Below, one piece after another: positions 42,379 through 51,262 of a stretch of 64,000 nucleotides of DNA. The translations under genes and the position numbers were made by a program. The notes under the pieces were generated by a model, which saw only the letters and a program-made list of their open reading frames with translations, had not been told where the DNA came from and made no database searches. Source of the DNA: Xanthobacteraceae bacterium. Its GTDB lineage: Bacteria > Pseudomonadota > Alphaproteobacteria > Rhizobiales > Xanthobacteraceae. The DNA is taken from NCBI GenBank assembly GCA_030041005.1, contig JASHOR010000164.1, positions 23,186 to 87,185 of the forward strand, written 5' to 3'. How positions within the stretch are numbered: position 1 is the stretch's first letter; each line of letters opens with the position of its first letter.

Positions 42379-43218
42379 TCATAAGCCCATCAGCCGCTCG
42401 CTCTCTGTCCAGAGCCGCGCGGCCGTTCCGTCGTTTTCAGCCGAGGGATCGGGCCGGCGCTCGCGACACTTAATGAAATACTTTCCGCTGATCCCCTCGA
42501 GGTCAGCAGACGATGCAAGGTGGACGGGAGTTTCGGCTCCGCGCTTGACGGGGATGGCCGCGACCAGCTTGCCGATGGTGATGCCCAATCGCCAGATGCC
42601 GCGATTGTTGTCGCCGAAGTTGGTCGCAACGAAGCCAGGATGCAAGCAATTCGCCGTGACGCCGGTTCCCTCGAGGCGTCGCGCGAGTTCGCGGGTGAAC
42701 AGGATATTGGCGAGCTTGGAGCGTTGGTAGGCCCTCCAGCCGTTGTAGTGCCTGGAGCACTGCAAGTCCTCAAAGTCGAGATGCGAGCCGCGATGTGCCT
42801 CTGACGCCACGTTGACCACGCGCGCCGGCGCTGAGGCGATCAGTCGATCGCGCAGAAGGGCTGTCAGGCGGAAATAACCCATGTGGTTGAGAGCGAAAGT
42901 GAGTTCAAGTCCGTCAGACGTCGTGCTGCGATTCGCAAATAGCGCACCCGCATTGTTGACCAAGACGTCTATCCGTGGGGCTGCGTCGAGCAGGGCGTCC
43001 CCGAGGCGGCGAATTTCCTCAGGCCGCGAAAGGTCGGCATAGTGGACCTCTACAGCAACGCCGGGCTCATAAGCACGCAAGCGGCTGATCGCGGCATTGC
43101 CTTTGTCGCGATTGCGTCCAACGAGGACGAGCCGGGCGCCAAGCGCACCAAGGCGCGCGGCGGTCTCAAGTCCGATTCCGCTGGTCGCGCCAGTGATAAC
43201 ACAGGTTTTTCCTCGCAT
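42379..43218 (-). CDS. Short-chain dehydrogenase/reductase (retinol-dehydrogenase-like)
   Basis: A 279-residue SDR. The cofactor motif TGATSGIG is at about 9-16, with LVGRNRDKGN after beta2 favouring NADP. NNAGALF and the catalytic Tyr-Lys pair in YQRSKLAN follow, preceded by VVNVASEAHRG (Ser). The LHPGFVATNFGDNN and long C-terminal part resemble WWOX/retinol dehydrogenase-like SDRs. It is convergent with the LacI gene (21 bp) and stands alone. Substrate unknown. Confidence 0.9.
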   Translation of the reverse strand: MRGKTCVITGATSGIGLETAARLGALGARLVLVGRNRDKGNAAISRLRAYEPGVAVEVHYADLSRPEEIRRLGDALLDAAPRIDVLVNNAGALFANRSTTSDGLELTFALNHMGYFRLTALLRDRLIASAPARVVNVASEAHRGSHLDFEDLQCSRHYNGWRAYQRSKLANILFTRELARRLEGTGVTANCLHPGFVATNFGDNNRGIWRLGITIGKLVAAIPVKRGAETPVHLASSADLEGISGKYFIKCRERRPDPSAENDGTAARLWTESERLMGL

Positions 43219-43368
43219 GCTTCACCGTGAATGCCGCGCGGTCCCGCCGCAATATTTAATTGCGTCTTCGGTCAACGCACTGCAATGGCCGGCATGCGAC
43301 CGACATCGCGGCCATGTTCCGAAACGTCGCTCGTGACCCCGTTTCGGACATTGCTTGAGGCTGGCCGC

Positions 43369-44217
43369 TCACACCCGAATGCCGCTCGCAAGAATGGCAT
43401 CGGCGAGTTCGGCAGCGGGACCGTGCATGGCCTTGTCGCGACCCGTGACGACAAACTCGACGAGGCCGAGATCTGGCAGGCCATGACCGCCGGGAATCTC
43501 GGTCAGGCCCGCCGGGATAAGCCCTTCGGAAACGACTGTGATGCCCAGCCCGGCCAGCGACGCCGCACGTAAGCCGCTCAGGCTGTCGCTCGTACACACG
43601 ATGCGCCAGAGGCGGCCGCTCCGCTCCAACGTGGCGAGAGCGATCTCGCGCATGATGCTGGGCGGCGAAAACAGGATGAGAGGCACGGGCACCATCGGCG
43701 CGAGCGGATAGCCACTGGCCGACACCCAGGTCAGCCGGTCGCGCGAAACCACACGTCCGCGTTCGTCACCAGGAGCCCGCTTGCCGCAAATGAGATCAAG
43801 CTCGCCGCGTTGGAGCCGCTCATTGAGCTGGGCGCTCCGCCCGACAGTAAGCTCGAACTCCACCAAAGGGTGGGTGCGGACAAAGTCGCGAAGCACATCG
43901 GGAAGCCGCGACGTCACAAAATCCTCCGAGGTGCCGAAGCGCAATCGCCCTCGGAGCTGCGATCCGGCAAAATAACGCTGCGCGCGGTCGTTGGCGGACA
44001 GAATTCCGCGCGCCAACTCGATCATCGCCTCGCCATCAGGCGTGGTCGCGACCGAATGGGTATCGCGAAGGAAGAGACGACGGCCGGCCTCTTCCTCAAG
44101 CTTGCGAATGTGCTGGCTGACCGTGGACTGGCGGAGGCCCAGGCGGTCCGCCGCCTGCGTGAAGCTGCGGGTCTGAACCACCACCAGAAACGTCTGCAGA
44201 AGGGCGGGATTGAACAT
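43369..44217 (-). CDS. LysR-family transcriptional regulator
   Basis: A 282-residue LysR regulator. The N-terminal winged helix is MFNPALLQTFLVVVQTRSFT with AADRLGLRQSTVSQHIRKLE. The effector-binding domain contains LRFGTSEDFVTSRLPDVLRD and GELDLICGKR. I chose the ATG at 44217, the usual family start, not the upstream in-frame codon. It is divergent from a BASS-type transporter with a 102-bp gap that holds a perfect 13-bp palindrome, so it likely regulates that transporter. Confidence 0.92.
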   Translation of the reverse strand: MFNPALLQTFLVVVQTRSFTQAADRLGLRQSTVSQHIRKLEEEAGRRLFLRDTHSVATTPDGEAMIELARGILSANDRAQRYFAGSQLRGRLRFGTSEDFVTSRLPDVLRDFVRTHPLVEFELTVGRSAQLNERLQRGELDLICGKRAPGDERGRVVSRDRLTWVSASGYPLAPMVPVPLILFSPPSIMREIALATLERSGRLWRIVCTSDSLSGLRAASLAGLGITVVSEGLIPAGLTEIPGGHGLPDLGLVEFVVTGRDKAMHGPAAELADAILASGIRV

Positions 44218-44238
44218 CAAAGGCCTATCGCAAATCGT

Positions 44239-44251
44239 TATTACAGTAATA
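44239..44251. promoter_or_regulatory. Candidate LysR operator
   Basis: TATTACAGTAATA is a perfect palindrome centred in the LysR/transporter divergent gap, 21 bp from the LysR ATG. LysR sites of the T-N11-A type often have this form. Confidence 0.55.
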
Positions 44252-44319
44252 GACGTATTCATAATTCACAATAACAGCCAATCGATCTATCTCAAGAGTC
44301 GTAAGGACAGAGCCTTCAT

Positions 44320-45321
44320 ATGTCTTTCAGACGCGCATTCTCCCACATCGACCGCTTTCTCGCCGCCATTCTGCTCACCGTGGCGCTTGCATCCGTCGCG
44401 CCAGCCCGCGGCGAGGCGGCGGCCGCGGCCGTTTGGCTGACTGATGCCGCGATCATGCTCCTGTTCTTCATGCATGGGGCGCGCCTGTCACCCGAAGCCG
44501 CGTTGGCCGGGGCGCGCCATTGGCGGCTGCACGCGGTAGTATTCCTCAGCACATTTGCGCTTTTTCCGCTCATCGTCGGCACCTGTCGCCTATTGGCGCC
44601 GGCGCTACTGACACCGCCGCTTTGGGCCGGATTGATTCTGCTGAGCGCTTTGCCGTCGGCCATCCAGGCTTCGATCGCCTTTACCTCGATCGCAGGCGGC
44701 AACGTATCGGCAGCGCTGTGCAGCGCCTCGGCCTCGAACCTACTCGGTACGGTGCTGGCGCCGCTGATCGCCGGCTTGCTGCTCGCGAGCAGCGCGCCAC
44801 TGTCGGCCCATTCGATGCTCGCCATTGTGCTGCAGATTCTGGTCCCGTTCTTGGCCGGCCAGCTCCTGCGGCCATTGATCGGCGCATTCATCATCCGGCA
44901 TCGGCTTGCTCTCAAAAGCGTCGATTACGGTTCGATCCTATTGATCGTATATGCCGCGTTCAGCGATGGAGTCGTGAACGGGATCTGGCACCAGGTCGAC
45001 GCGGCGCAACTGCTACGGCTTGCTGTGATGGACGCCACGCTGCTAGCCACCGTCATGACGATCCTGACCTTCGCGAGCCGGCGGCTGGGCTTTTCGCGGG
45101 CCGACGAGATCACGATCGTCTTTTGCGGATCAAAGAAAAGTTTGGCGACCGGAGTGTCGATCGCAACCGTTCTGTTCGCCGGCCACGTCGGGCTCGCGAT
45201 CATACCGCTGATGATATTCCACCAGATTCAGCTGATGGTCTGCGCGACACTCGCGCGCCGCTACGCCAGCCGGGGAGAAATTACAGAACCCGTTGCCGAG
45301 CTCGCTGCGGCGCGCTCCTAA
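44320..45321 (+). CDS. Bile acid:sodium symporter (BASS, SBF-like) family transporter
   Basis: A 333-residue membrane transporter with about ten hydrophobic spans (for example TDAAIMLLFFMHGARLSPEA, AGLILLSALPSAIQASIAFT and GNVSAALCSASASNLLGTVL). The last resembles the crossed-helix ion site of SBF-like proteins. FCGSKKSLATGVSIATVLF near 270 is the second conserved element. The YfeH/SBF_like branch moves organic anions with sodium. It is divergent from a LysR regulator. The substrate is unknown; keto acids or small organic acids are possible. Confidence 0.85.
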   Translation: MSFRRAFSHIDRFLAAILLTVALASVAPARGEAAAAAVWLTDAAIMLLFFMHGARLSPEAALAGARHWRLHAVVFLSTFALFPLIVGTCRLLAPALLTPPLWAGLILLSALPSAIQASIAFTSIAGGNVSAALCSASASNLLGTVLAPLIAGLLLASSAPLSAHSMLAIVLQILVPFLAGQLLRPLIGAFIIRHRLALKSVDYGSILLIVYAAFSDGVVNGIWHQVDAAQLLRLAVMDATLLATVMTILTFASRRLGFSRADEITIVFCGSKKSLATGVSIATVLFAGHVGLAIIPLMIFHQIQLMVCATLARRYASRGEITEPVAELAAARS

Positions 45322-45527
45322 ACGTATAGCATTGGATTATGCAGAGAGATAAGGTGTACGTTATGCACTGATGAGGTGGCGGAGTCGGGCCCGATTCGAT
45401 CTGGTATCCGCATCTGCGAATCGCAGTGCGACGAAAGGACACCAGTGAGGCGGTCGGCCGCACCTTGACCGTGGCCACCCGTGCTGGCGAAGTCGGCGTG
45501 ATCAATGGGACGTCAAGGGGAGGGACT

Positions 45528-46922
45528 ATGCTTGTCAATCGCCGCCGGTTCGTCACTACATCGCTTTCGACGCCGATCCTTGGAGCCGCCGCGCTCGCGT
45601 TGCTGCCGCATGCGTCGGCCTGGGCCGAACCGAGCGTCTTTCCAACCGGAGTGACGCGCTACGATCCGAGCAAAGCCTCCAACATCTTTATTATCTTCAG
45701 TGGTGCCGACAACATCACGCATCTCATCGATATGGATGGCAATGAAGTGCGCCGCTGGAATCATCCGGGCTTTCCCAGCAGCGTCCTTGATCCAGCGCTC
45801 GCCGGCGGCCAGCGCGGCCACGTCATCGTCGAACTTTCGATGATGAGCAAGAACGATCCTGCGATGTTTAAGGGCCTGCCCTTCATCTATCAGAACAAGT
45901 CCTTTGGCGAACTGGACTGGAACGGCAAGGTGGTGTGGCAGTGGGGGGCCAACGCCCCGAGCGGAGCGGCGCAACAGCACCATGACTGGGCGCGGCTTCC
46001 GAACGGGAACACGCTGGTCCTGTCGGTGGTCGTGCATCCGCTGCCGGGATTCACGCTGCCCAAGCTCGTCGACGACGCCATCTACGAGGTGACGCCCAAA
46101 GGCGACATCGTCTGGCGTTGGATTGCGGGTGAGCACCTCGACGAATTCGGCTGGACGCCGCGGGAGATCGCGCTCGTGCGCGCTACGAAACGGATCAACT
46201 ATCTCACAATCAACGACATGAAACCGGTGGGCGCGAACCACTGGTTCGCCGCCGGCGACGCGCGATTTAATCCCGACAACATCATCATTGGGTCGCGCGA
46301 AGCAAATTTCGTCGCCATTATCGACAAGAAAACGGGAAAGATCGTATGGCGGCTGGGCCCCGATTATCCGCGGCCGAAGCCCGGCCCGCGCAAGCTGCCG
46401 GCGCCCGTCGACCAGATCAGCGGACAGCACGATCCGCAGATCATCCCCGAAGGCCTGCCGGGTGCGGGCAACCTGCTGCTGCTCGACGATCAAGGCGAAG
46501 CCGGCTATCCGCCCGTGACGCTCAACTACGCTGGCGGCTCGCGAATTCTGGAAATTAACCCGGTGAAGAGAGAGATCGTCTGGGAATATAGCGCGGGTGA
46601 CAGCGACCGGGCGGCGTGGACATTCGATACCTCATTCATCGGTGACGTGCGACGCCTTCCAAATGGAAATACATTCATCAACGAGGGCATGAACGGGCGG
46701 GTCTTCCAGGTGACCCCGGCAGGCGAAATCGTTTGGGAATATGTGAGCCCCTATTCCGGCAAGGCGCCGTTCGGGCCGGGTGGAAAAATGGTGACGACGA
46801 ACTGGCTCTACCGTGCGGATCCGGTGCCATATGACTGGGTTCCCGTCGGCACGCCGCATGCCGAACAGGCGGTGATGCCGCCGGACAACGCAACGTTCCG
46901 GGTGCCCGCGAGCCACCAATAA
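45528..46922 (+). CDS. Arylsulfotransferase (ASST)-like exported protein
   Basis: A 464-residue protein with a Tat-type signal (NRRRFVTTSLSTPILGAAAL to about AWAE) and a beta-propeller of the arylsulfotransferase family. Repeated W/G blades are seen, such as GELDWNGKVVWQWGAN, VTPKGDIVWRWIAGEHLDEF, IDKKTGKIVWRLGPDYPRP and VTPAGEIVWEYVSPYSG. The HHDWARLPNGNTLVLS and GQHDPQII segments carry the His residues expected at the active site. GGGGAGGG precedes the ATG at 45528. It stands alone between BASS and TetR. Sulfate transfer between phenols is the family reaction; the physiological role is unknown. Confidence 0.85.
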   Translation: MLVNRRRFVTTSLSTPILGAAALALLPHASAWAEPSVFPTGVTRYDPSKASNIFIIFSGADNITHLIDMDGNEVRRWNHPGFPSSVLDPALAGGQRGHVIVELSMMSKNDPAMFKGLPFIYQNKSFGELDWNGKVVWQWGANAPSGAAQQHHDWARLPNGNTLVLSVVVHPLPGFTLPKLVDDAIYEVTPKGDIVWRWIAGEHLDEFGWTPREIALVRATKRINYLTINDMKPVGANHWFAAGDARFNPDNIIIGSREANFVAIIDKKTGKIVWRLGPDYPRPKPGPRKLPAPVDQISGQHDPQIIPEGLPGAGNLLLLDDQGEAGYPPVTLNYAGGSRILEINPVKREIVWEYSAGDSDRAAWTFDTSFIGDVRRLPNGNTFINEGMNGRVFQVTPAGEIVWEYVSPYSGKAPFGPGGKMVTTNWLYRADPVPYDWVPVGTPHAEQAVMPPDNATFRVPASHQ

Positions 46923-47105
46923 TGTCGGAAGCGACGTTCGGTAGCTGTTTGGCAAGCGTCAACAGAAAATAAAATTATGGCACCGCTGGAAAAGGAGCGT
47001 CTCACGCGCGGTGAGCAGGGCGGCGGGCGCGGATGGTGGCGGATGGCTTGCCAGCGGCCGCGATCGTCGATCCGAGTGCAAGAAGGGTAGTTTTACCCCA
47101 CTTGT

Positions 47106-47864
47106 TCAGCCTCGAGCTTCGGTCGCGGTGCGTTCGAGTGCGCGTAAGCCGTGGCAGACAAAGGGGACGATCTCCCGCATCGCCGAGTTGATATCGTCCG
47201 TGGTACACAGGCCACGCGATAATTGCTCAAGACGCCCGGTACCGGCCATGATTTGCACGACTGCACCAAGCAGAAACATGTATCCCCAATAGATCGATTC
47301 TGGACTGGCCTCCGGTAACGCCGCACGCAGCGCGTTGATGAAATGCAGAGCCGTCGGATCGAGCAGTTCGCTCACCAGCGGCAGATATTTCGGCATCATT
47401 GTCAGTCGACAAAGCAGCCGATTGTAGTTTTGCCAGCCGGCGTCGCCGCTGGAGATCCTTTTAAGCCACGGTTGCAGAAATGCGGTGACGACCGCCTCGA
47501 CGTCCGGCGGCGCAGTGCCTGCCGCATGGCGCGCCTCCTCAAGTGCGAGGACACGCGCATCATGGACCTCGCGTGCGCGCCGCCCGGTGACCTCCTCGAC
47601 CAGACTCTCCTTGGAACCGAAATGATAATTTACCAGCGCGATATCGACGCCCGCGGCCTCACCGATGGTACGCAGACTGACGCCGTCGAAGTCTCCGGCC
47701 GCCAGGCATTGTTCTGCCGCGTCGAGGATAACCTGGCGCGTGGCATCGCCTCGCCTGGCGCCGCCGGCGCGTGCCAGCCTTGGTCTCTTGGCAACCGGTT
47801 GTTTCTGGCCGCCGACCCGCGTTCGGACGGCGACTGCGGTTCGTTGGGCCACTGGTTTCCCCAC
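47106..47864 (-). CDS. TetR-family transcriptional regulator
   Basis: A 252-residue TetR regulator with a GTG start. After a basic 35-residue N-terminal extension (QKQPVAKRPRLARAGGARRG) comes the helix-turn-helix RQVILDAAEQCLAAGDFDGV with GEAAGVDIALVNYHFGSKES. A long ligand-binding helical domain follows (RLLCRLTMMPKYLPLVSELL). It is divergent from the FAH-like/cupin/ligase operon. A 19-bp inverted repeat in the gap is its probable operator. Confidence 0.92.
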   Translation of the reverse strand: MGKPVAQRTAVAVRTRVGGQKQPVAKRPRLARAGGARRGDATRQVILDAAEQCLAAGDFDGVSLRTIGEAAGVDIALVNYHFGSKESLVEEVTGRRAREVHDARVLALEEARHAAGTAPPDVEAVVTAFLQPWLKRISSGDAGWQNYNRLLCRLTMMPKYLPLVSELLDPTALHFINALRAALPEASPESIYWGYMFLLGAVVQIMAGTGRLEQLSRGLCTTDDINSAMREIVPFVCHGLRALERTATEARG

Positions 47865-47963
47865 TTTCGTTGACGTGAGCGCATGCGCGCGACCCGCCGC
47901 TTCATACCACGTTTCTCGTTTTTCTTAATAAAATTTCATATTGACATTGGTTTTCCATGACAC

Positions 47964-47982
47964 TTGAATAGAATTAATTCAA
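47964..47982. promoter_or_regulatory. Candidate TetR operator overlapping the operon promoter
   Basis: TTGAATagaattaATTCAA is an inverted repeat (6-bp arms, 7-bp spacer), 40 bp before the FAH-like ATG. A TTGACA at 47941-47946 lies 17 bp upstream of it, so the repeat would cover the -10 region and block initiation. Confidence 0.55.
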
Positions 47983-48022
47983 CGAATGATAAAGACCGAA
48001 ACCGGCCGGGAGACCCTGGGAG

Positions 48023-49006
48023 ATGCGACTCGTTACGTTCCACCACGACGGCCATGAGCGTCTCGGCGCACTGGTCGAAGGCGATACGCAGGTCATCGAT
48101 TTGCAACGGGCGTCTGCTCGCCGTGAACCGGCGCTCGACTCGATGCTGGCCTTGATTGCTGCGGGCAGGCCGGGCCTGGAACAAGCGAAACTTGCCGTCG
48201 AGGCCGCGCGACGGCAAGGCGCGGCTCTTGTTTCGGCTGATTCTGTACGACTGCTCGCGCCGCTGCCGGCGCCGCCGCAGATGCGCGACTTTCTCTGTTT
48301 TGAGAAACATCTCATCCAGGCCTTCGGTCAGGCGCGGCGCGTGCGTGCCGCCGCCTCGCCGGATCCCGAGGCGGCGATGCGCGAGATGGAGGCCAAGGGG
48401 GTCCTCGCGGTTCCTGAAATCTGGTATCGGCGTCCGATCTTCTACAAGCCGAGCCGGTTCGCGGTGAGCGGTCCGGATCAGGACGTAGTCTGGCCGCGCT
48501 ATTCGAAAATCATGGACTATGAATTGGAATTCTGTTGCGTCATCGGTGCGCCTGGCCGAGACATTTCGCGCGCCGGCGCCCGCAGCCATATTTTTGGCTA
48601 CACGATTTTCAACGATTTCAGCGCTCGCGACGAGCAAGTTATCGAGATGCCGGGGCAGCTCGGTCCGGGCAAGGGCAAGGATTTCGACAATTCCAATCCT
48701 CTCGGTCCTTGCATTGTTACGGCCGACGAAATACCCGACCCGTACGCGCTGACGATGGTTGTACGGGTGAACGGCGAAGAGCGCGGCCGCGGCAACTCAT
48801 CTGAAATGCACTGGAAATTCGAGGACTGTATCGCCCACGTTTCGCGTGACGAGACGCTGCATCCCGGCGAGATCCTATGTTCGGGAACAGTCGGTAACGG
48901 GTCCGGTCTCGAGATTGGGCACTTTCTCAATTCCGGCGACGTGGTCGAGCTGGAAGTCGAAAAAATCGGCGTGCTGCGCAATCGCGTGCTGCGCCCCGAC
49001 GGTTAG
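48023..49006 (+). CDS. Fumarylacetoacetate hydrolase-family protein
   Basis: A 327-residue FAH-family enzyme, metal-dependent and typically cleaving C-C bonds of beta-diketo or acylpyruvate compounds in aromatic degradation. Seen are MRLVTFHHDGHERLGALVEG, MRDFLCFEKH, the metal region DYELEFCCVIG (E-x-E) and FGYTIFNDFSARDEQ with Asp, GKGKDFDNSNPLGPCIVTAD and LHPGEILCSGTVGNGSGLE. The N-terminal part matches the longer two-domain members. First gene of a three-gene operon under the TetR-type repeat. The next gene starts 28 bp after the stop. Confidence 0.9.
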   Translation: MRLVTFHHDGHERLGALVEGDTQVIDLQRASARREPALDSMLALIAAGRPGLEQAKLAVEAARRQGAALVSADSVRLLAPLPAPPQMRDFLCFEKHLIQAFGQARRVRAAASPDPEAAMREMEAKGVLAVPEIWYRRPIFYKPSRFAVSGPDQDVVWPRYSKIMDYELEFCCVIGAPGRDISRAGARSHIFGYTIFNDFSARDEQVIEMPGQLGPGKGKDFDNSNPLGPCIVTADEIPDPYALTMVVRVNGEERGRGNSSEMHWKFEDCIAHVSRDETLHPGEILCSGTVGNGSGLEIGHFLNSGDVVELEVEKIGVLRNRVLRPDG

Positions 49007-49034
49007 CCGCGCAAGGCTCACGAGGAGTATTGGC

Positions 49035-49571
49035 ATGCTGCAGAAGATCCGCCGCGTCATCACCGGTCATGACGCCGCCGACCGCGCCACCATTCTGTTC
49101 AACGATCACGCGCCCAACGTGACGCCGCTCAAGGGTTGGCCGGGCGCAGGCGTCACCGAGATCTGGGTCACCGGCGAGATGCCGGTCGACAACTCCGGCT
49201 CAATTGACCGATCGCTGCGGCCGTTGCGGCACGATCCGACACCTTTGGGCACAATATTCCGCGTCGTGGAAATTCCGCCGGAGGGCGCGGACACCAAGAT
49301 CGACGCCGCCAGCACCTTCGGTCAGCTCGGAAGCGCGCACAAGCCTACCGGCGCGGACACTGCGAAGCACCCGACCATGCACAAGACCGATTCAATCGAC
49401 TATTTGGTCGTGATTTCCGGCTCAATGACGATGGTCATGGAAGAAGGTGAGGTCGAGCTGCATGCCGGCGATTGCGTGGTGCAGCGTGGCACCAATCACG
49501 CCTGGGTCAATCGCAGCGGCGCACCCTGCCTCCTGGCGGCGGTGCTGATCGACGCCAAGCCCGCGCCGTGA
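49035..49571 (+). CDS. Cupin-domain protein
   Basis: A 178-residue single-cupin protein starting at the ATG at 49035 with GAGGAG upstream. The cupin metal motif shows as MHKTDSIDYLVVISGSMTMV (His and Asp/Glu equivalents), with the second motif VELHAGDCVVQRGTNHAWVN. Together they give the G-x5-H-x-H-like and G-x5-P-x-G-x2-H pattern, with a Q/R at the usual proline. The N-terminal 70 residues (IWVTGEMPVDNSG) are a separate beta segment. It is the second gene of the TetR-controlled operon. It may be a dioxygenase or a binding protein. Confidence 0.85.
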   Translation: MLQKIRRVITGHDAADRATILFNDHAPNVTPLKGWPGAGVTEIWVTGEMPVDNSGSIDRSLRPLRHDPTPLGTIFRVVEIPPEGADTKIDAASTFGQLGSAHKPTGADTAKHPTMHKTDSIDYLVVISGSMTMVMEEGEVELHAGDCVVQRGTNHAWVNRSGAPCLLAAVLIDAKPAP

Positions 49572-49596
49572 GCGGCGACGAAACCGGGGATTTGCG

Positions 49597-51123
49597 GTGA
49601 ATCTCGCGGCGTGGGTGCAAAAGCACGGACGCGACGCCGCCAGCCGTCCCGCGATTTCGGTCGGCGCCACCGTTCATCTCAGCTATGGGCAATGGGCGGC
49701 GCGGTCAGCAACTCTGGCAACCGGGCTGCGCAAGCTGTGCGGTCCCGGCGAGCGCGTCGCTCTCGCCATGACCAATCACCCTTCGTATCTGGAGGCACTG
49801 GTCGCCATCTGGCATGCCGGGCTGGTTGCGGTGCCGATGAACGCCAAACTCCACCACGATGAGTTCCGCTATATCGTCGAGCACGCCGAGACCTCCCTGG
49901 TCATCGCGACACCTGACATCGCCGCTGCCGTTGCATTTCATCCGCGTTTGCTGGTGATCGATACGCCGGAATGGCGGCGGACCTGCGCCGGCGACGCCAT
50001 GGCTGTCACGCCACGCCGACCGGAAGATCCCGCGTGGCTGTTCTACACCAGCGGCACGACTGGGCGGCCAAAGGGCGCGATGCTGACGCACCGCAATCTG
50101 CTGATGGCGTCGCTGAGCTATTACGCCGACGTTGACGCCGTCGGCCCCGGCGACGCCATAATGCACGCGGCGCCGATGTCGCACGGATCGGGCATCTATG
50201 CGCTACCCTTTATCGCGCAAGCCGCCAACAATCTCGTCCCCGAGAGTCATTCGTTCAATCCGGCCGAAATCGCAGAACTGCTGAAACGCTGGCGCCAAGT
50301 GAGCTTCTTTGCCGCGCCCACGATGGTCATGCGGCTCGTCAACGACAGTACCTTCGCCGGTTCGGATCATCGCAATCTCAAAACCATCGTGTACGGCGGC
50401 GGCCCGATGCACCTGGAAGATTTGCTACGCGCGATGCAACTGCTCGGCCCGCGCTTCGCCCAGATCTACGGCCAGGGCGAAGCGCCGATGACGATCACCG
50501 CGCTTTCGAAGGCGCTGCATAGCGAGCCGACCCGGCCGCGCTGGCGCGAGATCATGTCGTCAGTCGGGTTGCCCCGCACCGATGTCGATGTACAGGTATT
50601 CGATGCTGAGGATCGCGAGCTTCCGACCGGCGAAATCGGCGAGGTCGTTTGTCGGGGCGATGTGGTTATGGCTGGCTATTGGCGCGATCCGGCGGCCACA
50701 GGCGCAACGTTGCGCGGCGGATGGCTGCACACGGGAGATATCGGCTGCTTCGATGCGGAAGGCTTCCTGACGCTCAAGGATCGCTCGAAGGACGTGATTA
50801 TCAGCGGCGGCAGCAATATTTATCCCCGCGAAGTCGAAGAGGTGCTCCTGCGCCATCCGGGCGTGCTCGAAGTCTCGGTGATCGGCCGGCGGCATCCGGA
50901 ATGGGGCGAGGAAGTCGTCGCCTGTGTGGTCTTGCACGCTGGCCAGACCGTATCGGAGCGCGAACTGGACGGGCTTTGTCTCTCGGCAATCGCCCGCTTC
51001 AAGCGGCCGCGAGCCTATGTGTTCCTCGATGCCTTGCCGAAGAACAATTACGGCAAGGTGCTCAAGACTCAATTGCGCCAGGAACACGGTCAGCTAGGGT
51101 CTGCCTCGACGCCGGGACGCTAA
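49597..51123 (+). CDS. AMP-dependent acyl-CoA synthetase
   Basis: A 508-residue ANL-superfamily ligase that activates a carboxylate as an adenylate and CoA ester. AMP-binding motif FYTSGTTGRPKGAMLTHRN is near 150. IYGQGEAPMTITAL, WLHTGDIGCFDAEGFLTLKD, SKDVIISGGSNIYPREVEE and NYGKVLKTQLR (catalytic Lys in GKV) follow. The GTG start at 49597 has GGGGAT nearby. The stop-to-start gap to the cupin gene is 25 bp. With the FAH-like and cupin genes it suggests degradation of an aromatic or branched acid via CoA esters. The substrate is unknown. Confidence 0.92.
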   Translation: MNLAAWVQKHGRDAASRPAISVGATVHLSYGQWAARSATLATGLRKLCGPGERVALAMTNHPSYLEALVAIWHAGLVAVPMNAKLHHDEFRYIVEHAETSLVIATPDIAAAVAFHPRLLVIDTPEWRRTCAGDAMAVTPRRPEDPAWLFYTSGTTGRPKGAMLTHRNLLMASLSYYADVDAVGPGDAIMHAAPMSHGSGIYALPFIAQAANNLVPESHSFNPAEIAELLKRWRQVSFFAAPTMVMRLVNDSTFAGSDHRNLKTIVYGGGPMHLEDLLRAMQLLGPRFAQIYGQGEAPMTITALSKALHSEPTRPRWREIMSSVGLPRTDVDVQVFDAEDRELPTGEIGEVVCRGDVVMAGYWRDPAATGATLRGGWLHTGDIGCFDAEGFLTLKDRSKDVIISGGSNIYPREVEEVLLRHPGVLEVSVIGRRHPEWGEEVVACVVLHAGQTVSERELDGLCLSAIARFKRPRAYVFLDALPKNNYGKVLKTQLRQEHGQLGSASTPGR

Positions 51124-51262
51124 GCGGCGTTGTCAACGCAATGAGTTGGGCTGATGTCGCTTTCTGGCGCAAGGCTGCCCATCTCGCGCGTCAGCTATCT
51201 GGTCGCTATTAAGCGAAGGTCGGAGATGTGCGCGACATGCTGCGAACGACGGGAATGTTCCC

